A stretch of 64,000 bases of DNA from Sandarakinorhabdus glacialis (GCF_014643455.1 NZ_BMJM01000013.1:1-64000); one strand, 5' to 3'; counted from the first letter of the stretch, positions 8,777 through 17,305 are shown. The notes: generated by a model not told the origin, from the sequence alone. Translations and numbers: made by a program.

Positions 8777-10283
8777 CGGCCTTACCCGCCGGACGCTGAT
8801 CGGCGCTGGCACGTTAATCCTCGCTGCCCCCGCCTACGCAACGACCGCCCCCATCGCCCGCACTGCCGCTGGAAATTTCCGCGGCACCACCACCGCCGGC
8901 ATCCACAGCTTCCGCGGTGTCCGCTACGGCCGCGCCGCCCGCTTCCAGCCGCCAACCGCCGAGGCCAACCCCGGCCAGACCATCCCCGCCACCGCCTTCG
9001 GCCCGATCGCCCCCCAGTCCGGCAACCGCGACCTCCCCCAAAGCGAAGACTGCCTCTTCCTAAACGTCTGGACGCCCGCGCTCGATCACGGCGCCCGCAA
9101 GCCGGTCATGCTCTACATCCACGGCGGCGCCTATGCGAACGGCACCAGTACCGATCCGCTCAACGACGGCGCCGCGCTCGCCGCCCATGATGTCGTCGTC
9201 GTCACCGTCAACCACCGCCTCAACGCGCTCGGCTATCTCTACCTCGCCCGCCTCGACCCGCGCTTTCCGGACAGCGGCAACGCCGGCCAGCTCGACCTCG
9301 TCCTCGCCCTCGAATGGGTCCGCTCCAACATCGCGGCATTCGGCGGCGATTCCAGCAACATAACCGTCTTCGGCCAATCCGGCGGCGGCGCCAAGATCGC
9401 CACCCTCATGGGCACCCCCGCCGCCAGCGGCCTGTTCCACCGCGCCATCACCATGAGCGGCCAGCAAGTCACCGCGTCGGGACCCCTCAACGCCGCCGCC
9501 CGCGCCAGGGCATTCCTCGCCAAGCTCGCAACCGACCCCGTCACCGCTCCCACCGCCGCAATCATCGCAGCCCTTACCGCAACCGACCCCATCCTTGGCG
9601 GCAACGTCTATTTCGGCCCCGTCCTCGACATGCGCAGCCTCGTCCGCCACCCGTTCTGGCCCGATGCCAACCCGCAATCGAACGCCATCCCCATGCTGCT
9701 CGGCAACACCCGCGATGAAGCGCGCGCCTTCCTCCCACCCGACTCACCCAGGCTCGCCACCCTCGGCTGGGACAATCTTGCCGCCGTCATGGCTCCCGAG
9801 CTCCGCGTCGACATCCACCCCGAATGGCTCACCGCCCAATACCGCGCCCGCCACCCCGGCTGGTCGCCGCGCGAAATCCTGTGGGATGCCGTCACCGCCG
9901 GCCGCAGCTGGCGCGGGCAAATCGAGGAAGCCCAGGCCCGCGCCGCCGCCAACGCCCCGACCTGGGTCTATCAACTCGATTTCGCCGACCCCGCCCGCCC
10001 CGACGCCGGCGCCATGCACACCATGGACATCGCACTCGCCTTCGGCACGACCGCGCACCCGAGCGCCCCCACTGGTAACGGCGCCGCCGCGCAATCCCTC
10101 AGCCGCCGGATGATGAACGACTTCACGAAATTCGCCCGCACGGGCACGCTGCCCTGGCCGCAATACCGCACCGATCACCGCACCACGATGATCTACGACA
10201 CCGTCCCGCGCCCCGAAAACGACCCCCGCAAATGGCAGCGCGAACTTTTCGCCCGCGTCCCTTACATCCAGCCGGGAAGCTGA
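8763..10283 (+). CDS. Exported carboxylesterase, type B
   Basis: The 506-residue protein begins with a twin-arginine-like export signal (LTRRTLIGAGTLILAAPAYA), so it is likely periplasmic or secreted. The body is a type B carboxylesterase: SEDCLFLNVWTP, the oxyanion segment YIHGGAY, the nucleophile in GQSGGG (Ser206), the acidic region GNTRDEARAF and the catalytic His region MHTMDIALAFG. It overlaps kdgK by 14 bases and is the last gene of the kdu operon. Removal of acetyl or other ester groups from pectin fragments is a reasonable role, but the substrate is inferred only from the neighbours. It ends 16 bases before the convergent merR gene. Confidence 0.85.
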   Translation: MSAADGLTRRTLIGAGTLILAAPAYATTAPIARTAAGNFRGTTTAGIHSFRGVRYGRAARFQPPTAEANPGQTIPATAFGPIAPQSGNRDLPQSEDCLFLNVWTPALDHGARKPVMLYIHGGAYANGTSTDPLNDGAALAAHDVVVVTVNHRLNALGYLYLARLDPRFPDSGNAGQLDLVLALEWVRSNIAAFGGDSSNITVFGQSGGGAKIATLMGTPAASGLFHRAITMSGQQVTASGPLNAAARARAFLAKLATDPVTAPTAAIIAALTATDPILGGNVYFGPVLDMRSLVRHPFWPDANPQSNAIPMLLGNTRDEARAFLPPDSPRLATLGWDNLAAVMAPELRVDIHPEWLTAQYRARHPGWSPREILWDAVTAGRSWRGQIEEAQARAAANAPTWVYQLDFADPARPDAGAMHTMDIALAFGTTAHPSAPTGNGAAAQSLSRRMMNDFTKFARTGTLPWPQYRTDHRTTMIYDTVPRPENDPRKWQRELFARVPYIQPGS

Positions 10284-10299
10284 CGGACCCACGTGAAGC

Positions 10300-10701
10300 T
10301 CACACCGCCCGCGGCCCCAGCGCCTCGATGATCCGGCAATCCGAAATCGCGCCGCCCTTGCACGAACTGATAACCCCCTTCAACTCACGCCGCAGCGCCG
10401 TCAGATCCGCCAGCTTGCGCTCGACCTCCTCCAAATGCCTCCGGGCGATGGCGTCGATATCGGCACAGTCATCCTGCCGGTCATCCGACAACGCCAGCAA
10501 CGCGCGAACCTGGTCGAGCGAAAAGCCGAGGTCGCGCCCCCGGCGAATGAACGACAGGCGCGCCAGCTCGGCCGCGCCATAACTCCGGTAATTGCCGTCC
10601 GTACGCGGCGGCGCCGGCAGCAGGCCGATCCGCTCGTAATACCGGATCGTCTCGACCTTGGTGCCTGTCGTCCGGCCCAGGTCGCCGATGGTGACAGCCA
10701 T
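10300..10701 (-). CDS. MerR-family metal-responsive regulator
   Basis: The 133-residue protein has the N-terminal MerR winged helix (TIGDLGRTTGTKVETIRYYE, then IGLLPAP and NYRSY) and the long dimer helix. Three cysteines sit where divalent-metal sensors of the ZntR/CadR/PbrR group bind metal: Cys79, Cys114 and Cys122, with the loop ending CKGGAISDCRIIEAL. Cys79 favours a divalent-ion sensor, because copper sensors have Ser near that position. The metal itself is not determined. The gene lies 16 bases downstream of a TonB receptor gene on the same strand, and that operon begins with a MerR-type promoter at 12743-12773. Activation of its own operon is therefore the likely mode. Confidence 0.9.
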   Translation of the reverse strand: MAVTIGDLGRTTGTKVETIRYYERIGLLPAPPRTDGNYRSYGAAELARLSFIRRGRDLGFSLDQVRALLALSDDRQDDCADIDAIARRHLEEVERKLADLTALRRELKGVISSCKGGAISDCRIIEALGPRAV

Positions 10702-10717
10702 TTTCCCGATTCCCTCT

Positions 10718-12685
10718 CTAGCCGCCGCCGAACATCAGCCGTATCCCGCCATTCAGCACAAAGCCATCGGTCGGCGCCCAGACATCGACCGTCCAACGTC
10801 CGTCCGGGGCACGCACCGGCAGCAGCAGCGGATCAGATTTCGTCTGGCGGACATTCAGGATATTCTCGGCATTGAGAAACAGCCGCACCTTGCCCACCAC
10901 CATTTCCGCCAGCGCCCCGATCTCCAGGTAAGGCTTGCTCTCCGACCGATACGGATTGCCGTCGAGCTCCTGCCGGCCGGTATAATAGGCCTCGATGCCG
11001 ATACGCCCGCGCCCGCTTTCCTCCCACATGCCGACCAGCCCCGCGGTATGGCGCGGTGTCCGCGGCACGGTGCGGCGCCCCGGTGCCTCGGGGTCCGGTT
11101 CGCTGGCGTCGACATGGACATAGCTGCCGGTGATGCTGAACGCAGCGAGCCGATAGCGCAGCATGGCCTCGACGCCGCGCGTGCGGGTGATGCCATCGGC
11201 GTTTACGAGCCGGACCCGGTCGGGGCCGATCGCCTGCACCTGGACAGCCGCGCCGATATCGGAGGCGAACAGCGCCAAATTCGCGCTGAAGCCGCCGGCG
11301 CGATAACCGACATCGACCGAGGCGGTTTTGGCAGTCTCGGCACGCAGCCCGCCGATCGGCTCGAGGCGCGACAGCCCGCTCGCCTCAATCTGCTCGACAA
11401 ACGGCGTCGGCGCATAGAATCCCCGCCCATAGGACGCGCGGATGCTCCACGGCCCCGGCTTGAACAGCGCCGAGACGCGCGGGCTGAAATGCGATCCATA
11501 TTCGCTGTGATCGTCGAGGCGGGCACTGGCGGACAAGGTCAGTCTGTCGGTGGCCTCCGCCTCGACCTGAGCGAACAGGCCGGGCACGGTATAATCATAG
11601 TCGAACGCCGGAAACGCCTCCGAGCGATATCCGTCATATTGGACCGCGATACCCGCCAACCAGTCGATCGCGCCGCGACGCCCGCCCAGCGACGTCTCGG
11701 CGAACACCGTGTCATGCCGGTCGTTCTCGATGATCTCGCCAAACTGGTGGCGATGATCCTGTGTCGTGCCCGAGGCGCGCAGGTGGAGGACCATATCCCC
11801 GCCGACCGGCGCTTCGCCAACCAGGCCCGCATCGAGACGGCGCGTATCGAGCGCCTCGGCAAAGGGCCGCCCGTCCGGCGCGGTGCGCCCGGGCAGCGTG
11901 CCGCCGGTGCGATCCTCCTTCATCGCGCCAAGCGTCAGCATCAGCGTCTCGCCGTTCCCGCCGCCAAGGAACAGCCGCGGCCGCAGGGTCCAGCGCGCAT
12001 ATCCCGGCATGTCGGCCCAGCCGTCGCCATCGAGATCATTGGCGCGCTGCCGGTGATAGCCACCGGTCATCGACAGCCCGAGCCGGTCGCCGACCGGCAT
12101 CGCGGCATAGCCGGTGATATCCTGGCCGTGGCGGCTGGTCGCATTGAGCAACATCTCGGCTTCCGGCGCATCGCCCGGCCGGCGCGACACGAAATTGATG
12201 ACGCCGCCCAGCGCCGAGGGACCATAAAGCGCCGAGGCGGCCCCCTTGATGATTTCGACCTGGCCGAGATCGGTCGGGGCAATCTGCAGCAACCCCACCG
12301 ACGAGGTCTGCCCGCCATAAAGCGGCAGCCCGTCCGACAGCAGCTGCGTATATCGCCCCTCCATGCCCTGCATCCGGATGTTCGAGGATCCCAGCGACGG
12401 CGAGGTGACCTGGACGCGCACGCCCGGCGTTTCGGCGACGAGCATCGAGACATTGCCCGGCGTCATCAGGATCTTTTCCTCGATCTCCTCGCGGTCGAGG
12501 ACCTCGACGCGGATCGCCTCGTCGTCGACGCCCCGACCCGACCGGGTCGCCTGCACGATGATCTCCTCGTCCGCCACCGGCTGCGAAACTTCCTGCGCAC
12601 CGCCGGGCGCCGCCCCCATCAAGGCGGTCGTCCCCGCAGCCATCACGAGCCGAAGAAAAGCCGGAAGAATGACTGGCCGCTGCAC
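10718..12685 (-). CDS. TonB-dependent outer-membrane receptor, MerR-controlled
   Basis: The 655-residue protein has a signal peptide ending near GGAQE and a TonB-box-like EEIIVQATR. Its plug domain carries LSDGLPLYGG, VEIIKGAASALYGPSALGG and GVINFVSRRPG, and a C-terminal barrel ends in a short hydrophobic strand (LNGGIRLMFGGG). The GTG at 12685 is chosen with GGAG six bases upstream. It is the first gene of a two-gene operon with merR. Its size and plug style resemble receptors for metal chelates, cobalamin or small siderophores more than the larger polysaccharide receptors. The ligand is unknown. Control by a divalent-metal-type MerR protein hints at a metal or metal complex. Confidence 0.9.
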   Translation of the reverse strand: MQRPVILPAFLRLVMAAGTTALMGAAPGGAQEVSQPVADEEIIVQATRSGRGVDDEAIRVEVLDREEIEEKILMTPGNVSMLVAETPGVRVQVTSPSLGSSNIRMQGMEGRYTQLLSDGLPLYGGQTSSVGLLQIAPTDLGQVEIIKGAASALYGPSALGGVINFVSRRPGDAPEAEMLLNATSRHGQDITGYAAMPVGDRLGLSMTGGYHRQRANDLDGDGWADMPGYARWTLRPRLFLGGGNGETLMLTLGAMKEDRTGGTLPGRTAPDGRPFAEALDTRRLDAGLVGEAPVGGDMVLHLRASGTTQDHRHQFGEIIENDRHDTVFAETSLGGRRGAIDWLAGIAVQYDGYRSEAFPAFDYDYTVPGLFAQVEAEATDRLTLSASARLDDHSEYGSHFSPRVSALFKPGPWSIRASYGRGFYAPTPFVEQIEASGLSRLEPIGGLRAETAKTASVDVGYRAGGFSANLALFASDIGAAVQVQAIGPDRVRLVNADGITRTRGVEAMLRYRLAAFSITGSYVHVDASEPDPEAPGRRTVPRTPRHTAGLVGMWEESGRGRIGIEAYYTGRQELDGNPYRSESKPYLEIGALAEMVVGKVRLFLNAENILNVRQTKSDPLLLPVRAPDGRWTVDVWAPTDGFVLNGGIRLMFGGG

Positions 12686-12742
12686 GATAAGCTCCCGGTT
12701 GTCCGCGCCGTCCCAATCGACGGCAAGCGGCTTCGGTTGCCA

Positions 12743-12773
12743 GCGGTAAAGGCTGTAGTGACTATAGGGTCAA
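12743..12773 (-). promoter_or_regulatory. MerR-type promoter of the receptor-merR operon
   Basis: On the minus strand a -35 element TTGACC (12773-12768) and a -10-like TACCGC (12748-12743) are separated by 19 bp, the overlong spacer that MerR activators correct. The spacer holds the dyad CTATAGTCACTACAG. From memory, this closely matches the lead-responsive pbrA operator of PbrR (CTATAGTAACTAGAG). It lies about 58 bases before the receptor start. Confidence 0.75.
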
Positions 12774-13117
12774 CAGCTGATCGATACGCGCAGTCGCCTA
12801 TTTCTGGCCATCATATCGTTTGCAATTCGACGACCGCTACCGCCCCAAAGCCGGACATTCCAGTCGTAACGATGACCGTCCGATAGCGGTCAAAGGTTTC
12901 CGGCCTGCCAGCCGGACAACGGCACAATATCCTGCCAACCGAACAATAGCTTGCGTTACGGACAAGTAACGTTAACCGTTGCTGTGACGGGGGCTGCGGA
13001 CCATTCTCGTCTGGTCACAATCCAAACAATGGCGGGCACAGTGTTGCGGTGTCGCTGCCCGAGTGCGTCGATCGCTGAAACAAGACACGCGCACGGGTGC
13101 GCAACGGGAGCAATTTC
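12774..13117. other. Intergenic region before the GloVer-repeat gene
   Basis: No gene is apparent. An inverted pair GACCGCTA (12832-12839) / TAGCGGTC (12884-12891) encloses a segment that resembles short dispersed intergenic phrases found in many proteobacterial genomes (from memory). The promoter of the 13118 gene should lie between about 12900 and 13100, but no clear -35/-10 pair was found. GGGAG at 13106-13110 is the ribosome binding site of the next gene. Confidence 0.4.
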
Positions 13118-14404
13118 ATGGCAGGCCTTCGGCAAGCTACCGGCACGCTGGTCGGTACCGGACGCATGCGCCGTGCAGCACGCACCGGCATCATGGTCGG
13201 TATCGCGATGTTTGCGGCGTCATCGAGTTACGCCGCGACGCTGACGACACTGGTCAGCTTTGACGGCACCAACGGCGAAAGTTCCTTCGCCGGCCTGATC
13301 GCCGACGCGGCCGGCAATCTTTATGGCACGACCGCCTACGGCGGCGCTTCGGGCCAAGGCACCGTGTTCAAGCTGTCGGCCGGCGGCGCGCTGACGAGGC
13401 TGGCAAGCTTCGACAGCACCAGTGGCGCAGCTCCCTATGCCGGCCTGATTGCCGACGCGGCAGGCAATCTCTATGGCACGACCAACTACGGCGGCGATTT
13501 GGGTGGAGGCACCGTGTTCAAGCTGTCGGCCGTCGGCGCGCGGACGACGCTGGCAAGCTTCGACCACTACAATGGCGCAGCTTCCTTCGCCGGGCTTATC
13601 GCCGACGCGGCAGGCAATCTCTATGGCACGACCGCCGGAGGCGGCGCTTCGGGCTATGGCACCGTGTTCAAGCTGTCGGCCGGCGGCGCGCTGACGACGC
13701 TGGCAAGCTTCGACTACACCAGCGGCAGATATTCCTATGCCGGCCTGATCGCAGACGCGGCAGGCAATCTCTATGGCACGACCAGCAGCGGCGGCGCTTC
13801 GAACGTTGGCACCGTGTTCAAGCTGTCGGCTGGCGGCGCGCTGACGACGCTGGCAAGCTTCGACTACTACTCCAACGGCGGAAATTCCTATGCCGGCCTG
13901 ACCGCCGACGCGGCAAGCAATCTCTATGGCACGACCACCGAAGGCGGCGCTTCGGGCTATGGCACCGTGTTCAAGCTGTCGGCCGGCGGCGCGCTGACGA
14001 CGCTGGCAAGCTTCGACGGCACCAACGGCGGATATTCCTATGCCGGCCTGATCGCCGACGCGGCAGGCAATCTCTATGGCACGACCAACTACGGCGGCGC
14101 TTCGGGCTATGGCACCGTGTTCAAGGTGTCGGCTGGCGGCACGCTGACGACGCTGGCAAGCTTCAACGGCACCAACGGCGCAAGTTCTTACGCTGGCCTG
14201 ATCGCCGACGCGGCGGGCAATCTCTATGGCACGACCAGCAGCGGCGGCGCTTCGAACGTTGGCACCGTGTTCAAGCTGTCGGACACCGGCTTTGTTGTGA
14301 GTGTCGGCGACGTACCCGAGCCCGCGTCCTGGGCGATGATGATCGCCGGCTTCGGCCTCGTCGGTGCCGCCGCCCGGCGCCAGCGGCAGACGGTCGCCGC
14401 CTGA
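13118..14404 (+). CDS. GloVer-repeat protein with PEP-CTERM sorting signal
   Basis: The 428-residue exported protein has a signal peptide (a basic start, then the hydrophobic GIMVGIAMFAASSSYA). Seven consecutive units of about 50 residues follow, each containing AGLIADAAGNLYGTT, GGASGxGTVFKLS and TTLASFD. This is the GloVer-type tandem repeat, thought to form a beta-propeller-like fold. The end is a PEP-CTERM tripartite tail, PEPASWAMMIAGFGLVGAA followed by an Arg cluster, expected to be processed by an exosortase at the cell envelope. No exosortase gene is in the window. The ATG at 13118 has GGGAG seven bases upstream. Its function is unknown; surface display or extracellular-matrix roles are usual guesses for this class. 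Confidence 0.85.
   Translation: MAGLRQATGTLVGTGRMRRAARTGIMVGIAMFAASSSYAATLTTLVSFDGTNGESSFAGLIADAAGNLYGTTAYGGASGQGTVFKLSAGGALTRLASFDSTSGAAPYAGLIADAAGNLYGTTNYGGDLGGGTVFKLSAVGARTTLASFDHYNGAASFAGLIADAAGNLYGTTAGGGASGYGTVFKLSAGGALTTLASFDYTSGRYSYAGLIADAAGNLYGTTSSGGASNVGTVFKLSAGGALTTLASFDYYSNGGNSYAGLTADAASNLYGTTTEGGASGYGTVFKLSAGGALTTLASFDGTNGGYSYAGLIADAAGNLYGTTNYGGASGYGTVFKVSAGGTLTTLASFNGTNGASSYAGLIADAAGNLYGTTSSGGASNVGTVFKLSDTGFVVSVGDVPEPASWAMMIAGFGLVGAAARRQRQTVAA
13241..14284. repeat. Seven tandem 150-bp coding repeats
   Basis: Seven near-identical units with a 150-bp period (one of 153 bp) run through the GloVer-repeat gene. Phrases such as GGCACCGTGTTCAAG and CTCTATGGCACGACC recur at the same phase. 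High nucleotide identity, not only protein similarity, points to recent expansion or homogenisation. Confidence 0.85.
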
Positions 14405-14421
14405 CAGCTTAGCATCGTGCG

Positions 14422-14450
14422 CTGTGGTGACGGATCCACCGACACCACAG
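14422..14450. terminator. Possible stem-loop after the GloVer-repeat gene
   Basis: The arms CTGTGGTG (14422-14429) and CACCACAG (14443-14450) form a perfect 8-bp stem 17 bases after the stop codon. No T-run follows, so a role as an intrinsic terminator is uncertain. Confidence 0.35.
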
Positions 14451-14578
14451 CCACATCGGTCGGAGTCTCAACGGGCCTGCCATTCTTGCCCGGATTCGCC
14501 GAACCGGGAACGGCCGCCTTGCCGGTTCGATTTTCCCAAAGGCGATGGTCCGCTTCCCACCCATTGTTGCCGTGGGAG

Positions 14579-14812
14579 GTTTGGTTTGCAATCGAGATCG
14601 CTGCTCTACTTCTTCGCCACCGGATAAACCACGATCAGCACCAACGGCTCGGCGCCCGCCTGCACGATGCCGACGTTGGCGCCGGTATAAAGATGCGCCG
14701 CCATCCCCGGCGCCCGCTTCGCGCTGACGCCGTCGGACATCACCGTCCGGCCGCCCGACACGACATAATTGACTTGGTCATGGCCAAGCACGCGAAGCCT
14801 GATCGAAGCGCC
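14579..14812. repeat. Direct-repeat copy A (partner 15519-15752)
   Basis: This 234-bp segment matches 15519-15752 in the same orientation with a constant offset of 940. The two copies flank the GNAT gene, so they could recombine and delete it. Confidence 0.8.
14606..14812 (-). pseudogene. Truncated copy of the cupin gene at 15546
   Basis: The frame encodes the last part of a cupin domain (GASIRLRVLGHD, YVVSGGRTVMSDG, then APGMAAHLYTGANVG). It is nearly identical to the C-terminal half of the intact cupin encoded at 15546-15932. The similarity stops abruptly upstream at about 14812, where the frame meets a stop codon, so the first half and the start region are missing. The aligned DNA (14579-14812 with 15519-15752) is about 90% identical by hand count, with no insertions or deletions. 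It is a partial duplication left downstream of the acetyltransferase gene and is probably not expressed as a functional protein. Confidence 0.75.
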
Positions 14813-14861
14813 CCGATATCAGCCACTAAAAGTCGTAAAGCCGATTGCCGAAAGCAGCGCT

Positions 14862-15401
14862 TCAACAGGTTGGCGAACTGCGTTCGACCGGCTTGGCAAG
14901 GACGACATCGTCGTATTCGCGGTCTCCCACGCGGAAGCGCCGATCGGCGATCTGGATAAAGCCATTCTTGGCGTAGAAGGCACGGGCGCGATCATTCCCT
15001 GCGTAAACGCCCAGCAACAGGCGGCGAAAACCTTCGTCCGCCGCGTGAGCCACGGCCTGCCGCATCAACTCGGCGCCCAGGCCGCCGCCATGAAACCGGG
15101 AAAGAATGTAAATTCGCTTCAGCTCCACGTCGCTCCCATCGGACGCGCTTCCAGGAAGATTGGACTTTCCGACTAGAGAGAAGCCGATCGGTGCTTGCCC
15201 GCATCTTGCTTCGGCGAGCCATGCCGCATCGCCCCGTTCAAGACAGTTGCGATAGGCGGCCGCGCTATGTTCCCGCTCACAGTGCAACGTGATCGCGTCA
15301 CCGGCAAGCACACCCGCGAATGTTTCCAGGAAGGTCGCACTGCCGATCAGCGCAAGGCGACCCGCATCGGTCGTCGTCGCCCGTCGCGCCGTCCAGTTCA
15401 T
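14862..15401 (-). CDS. GNAT-family N-acetyltransferase
   Basis: The 179-residue protein has the GNAT fold pattern. An N-terminal ARRATTTDAGRLALIGSATF is followed by a central strand ELKRIYILSRFHGGGLGAEL, which contains the acetyl-CoA pyrophosphate loop (Q/RxxGxG/A form, RFHGGGLG). Next come LLLGVYAGNDRARAFYAKNG and a final strand. This is the usual order of motifs A and B. It resembles acetyltransferases of the RimI/phosphinothricin-type group that act on small molecules or protein N-termini; the substrate is unknown. The ATG at 15401 is chosen because GGAGG lies directly upstream and it gives a normal family length; a longer upstream start has no support. It lies between two copies of cupin-gene DNA. 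Confidence 0.85.
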   Translation of the reverse strand: MNWTARRATTTDAGRLALIGSATFLETFAGVLAGDAITLHCEREHSAAAYRNCLERGDAAWLAEARCGQAPIGFSLVGKSNLPGSASDGSDVELKRIYILSRFHGGGLGAELMRQAVAHAADEGFRRLLLGVYAGNDRARAFYAKNGFIQIADRRFRVGDREYDDVVLAKPVERSSPTC

Positions 15402-15518
15402 GATTTCCTCCGCCCTCCCTGCAGCATGTCGTCTGGCCCATTGCGACGGGAAAGCAAAGGTCGGCCAGGACCTCACCGAAAGCCGCCCGCCCGCAATCCA
15501 CCAATCCCGCCTTTCGAG

Positions 15519-15752
15519 ATTTGGTTCGCAATCGGCATCACTGCCCTATTTTTTCACCACCGGATACGCGATGATCAGCACCAGCGGCTCGGCGCCCGCC
15601 TGCACGATGCCGACGTTGGCGCCGGTATAAAGATACGCCGCCATCCCCGGCGCCAGCTTCGCGCTGACGCCATCGGACATCACCGTCCCGCCGCCAGACA
15701 CGACATAATAGACCTCGTCATGGCCAAGCACGTGGAGCCCGATCGAAGCGCC
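15519..15752. repeat. Direct-repeat copy B (partner 14579-14812)
   Basis: This is the part of the intact cupin gene, plus some downstream DNA, that is duplicated at 14579-14812. The copies are about 90% identical without gaps by hand comparison. Confidence 0.8.
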
Positions 15753-15932
15753 CTTGTCGAGCGCACGCTTGCGGAATTCCATCGTCCGCCCCGGTGCCCG
15801 GTCGCTCATCCGGTAGGCGGTGCTCATGCCGGTACCGTCATGCGGCGGCACCTCGCGGACCATCACCTGCTTTTCGTCGACGACGACCATCGGCGGGACC
15901 GCGGCCAACAAGCCGATCAGCAAACCGATCAT
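15546..15932 (-). CDS. Small cupin-domain protein
   Basis: The 128-residue protein has a short hydrophobic N-terminus (MIGLLIGLLAAVPPMVV) that may be a signal peptide or anchor, and a single cupin barrel. The barrel has RALDKGASIGLHVLGHDEVYYV (metal motif 1 reduced to His and Glu) and APGMAAYLYTGANVGIVQ. Its start overlaps the stop of the pectate lyase gene by four bases, so the two are probably translated together. Cupins of this kind next to pectin genes are sometimes involved in sugar-acid sensing or isomerisation; no function can be assigned. The three-prime half is duplicated as a broken copy at 14606. Confidence 0.75.
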   Translation of the reverse strand: MIGLLIGLLAAVPPMVVVDEKQVMVREVPPHDGTGMSTAYRMSDRAPGRTMEFRKRALDKGASIGLHVLGHDEVYYVVSGGGTVMSDGVSAKLAPGMAAYLYTGANVGIVQAGAEPLVLIIAYPVVKK

Positions 15933-17305
15933 TTGCGAACAGCCTCCCGCATCGACTTGTCGCGCACCGACAGATGCTCCTGTGGTGCCGGCGCTTTCTG
16001 CCCCGGATACAGGCCGGATTTCGGCTCCATCGTCACCAGGTTCCAGTCGGCCTCGACGAACGCCGCCTTGGTCGGCGCCTGCTTCGGGTATCCACCGACC
16101 TCCTTCTCGTCATCGAGGATCGCGCCGCGTCCTTCGGCGATGAAGAACAACACCCGTATATCGTCGGCATCGCGATCCCAGGGCCGCGCCCCGGCGTTGG
16201 CGAGCACATGCGTTTCGACATCGCGCACCGGCAGCACCGTCACGCCCGCCGGCAATGCGTCGGGGGTCTTCGCCTCGATCAACTGTGCCCGCGTCTCGCC
16301 GTACCGCCCGAACATCGGCGCTGCCGTGCCGAACTTGTCGACGGCGATATTGTCCTTGCCGAAATAGCGCAGGTCGCCGTCGCCGCCGAGCATGAGGAAC
16401 GGCAGCCCGGCATCGGTCGACGGCCCGGCGCGCATGACATTGCCGATCGCGGTCAGCCGGCCCTCCACATAGGGCTGTCCCGCCCATTCAAGCGCCATCA
16501 GGTTATAATGCACCGCGCGCTTACCCGGATCATAGATCAGATTGTTGACCATCACTGCCTGCGCACCGCCCTTTAACAGCGGCGATCGCTCGACATTGTG
16601 CGCCCAGATATTGCGCCAGAACACGATGCCCGTCGCATTGTCGTGGATCAGGCTGCCCTTCGAATGCTCGCCCTTGGGATGGCTGGCGTTGGCCAGGCCC
16701 TCGGCGGCGAGATTGTACGAAAACAGGAAATTGCGGCTGGTATGCTGGCGCCACGCCGCGACTGTGTTGCCGCCGGCGAACCGAGGCCCCGACGCCGACA
16801 TGTTCTCGTCGATGCCCCAGGTGAAGCTGCAATGGTCGACGATCACGTCATGCGCGGCGACCCCCGAAAACGCATCGGCCTCCCAACCCGACAGCGCCGC
16901 CTGCCCATCGCGGCCGGTCCGCACGCGGATATGCCGGATGATGACGTCATGGCCCTTCAGGTCGATGCCGCCGCGGATGATGGTGATGCCCGGCGACGGT
17001 GCCGTCTGTCCGGCAATGGTCAGGTAGGGCTCGGAAACGACCAGCCCGCTGCGGGCGAGGTCAATGATGCCGCCGACCTCGAACACGACAATGCGCTTGC
17101 CCTTGGTCTCGACCGCGGCGCGAAACGAGCCTGGCCCGGCCGCATTGAGGTTGGTGACGCGGACAATCGCGCCGCCTTGCCCCCCGACAGTCCCGGTACC
17201 ACCCGCCGCCAGTACCGAAACCGGCTCAGTTCCACCCGCCGACACGCTCGCCAAGGCCCCGGCAACGATCGCGATCAAGCCCGAGAAACCCGCAAATACC
17301 CGCAT
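15929..17305 (-). CDS. Pectate lyase, secreted
   Basis: The 458-residue protein starts with a signal peptide (RVFAGFSGLIAIVAGALASV) and continues with a right-handed beta-helix typical of polysaccharide lyase family 1. It has VVFEVGGIIDLARSGLVV, TIAGQTAPSPGITIIRGG, VIIRHIRVRTG, the calcium-site region HDVIVDHCSFTWGIDENMS, then FLFSYNL and FWRNIWAHN. Pectate lyases cleave polygalacturonate by beta-elimination to unsaturated oligomers, which supply the substrate for KduI/KduD after uptake. ATG at 17305 opens the signal peptide; the longer open frame upstream has no such signal. It is divergent from the frameshifted TonB receptor, and a LacI box lies 56-69 bases upstream. The cupin gene follows with an ATGA overlap. 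Confidence 0.88.
   Translation of the reverse strand: MRVFAGFSGLIAIVAGALASVSAGGTEPVSVLAAGGTGTVGGQGGAIVRVTNLNAAGPGSFRAAVETKGKRIVVFEVGGIIDLARSGLVVSEPYLTIAGQTAPSPGITIIRGGIDLKGHDVIIRHIRVRTGRDGQAALSGWEADAFSGVAAHDVIVDHCSFTWGIDENMSASGPRFAGGNTVAAWRQHTSRNFLFSYNLAAEGLANASHPKGEHSKGSLIHDNATGIVFWRNIWAHNVERSPLLKGGAQAVMVNNLIYDPGKRAVHYNLMALEWAGQPYVEGRLTAIGNVMRAGPSTDAGLPFLMLGGDGDLRYFGKDNIAVDKFGTAAPMFGRYGETRAQLIEAKTPDALPAGVTVLPVRDVETHVLANAGARPWDRDADDIRVLFFIAEGRGAILDDEKEVGGYPKQAPTKAAFVEADWNLVTMEPKSGLYPGQKAPAPQEHLSVRDKSMREAVRK

Noticed and set aside
13241-14284. The regular repeats as a CRISPR array
   Set aside because: The period is 150 bp, the units are continuous coding sequence without spacers, and no cas gene is near.
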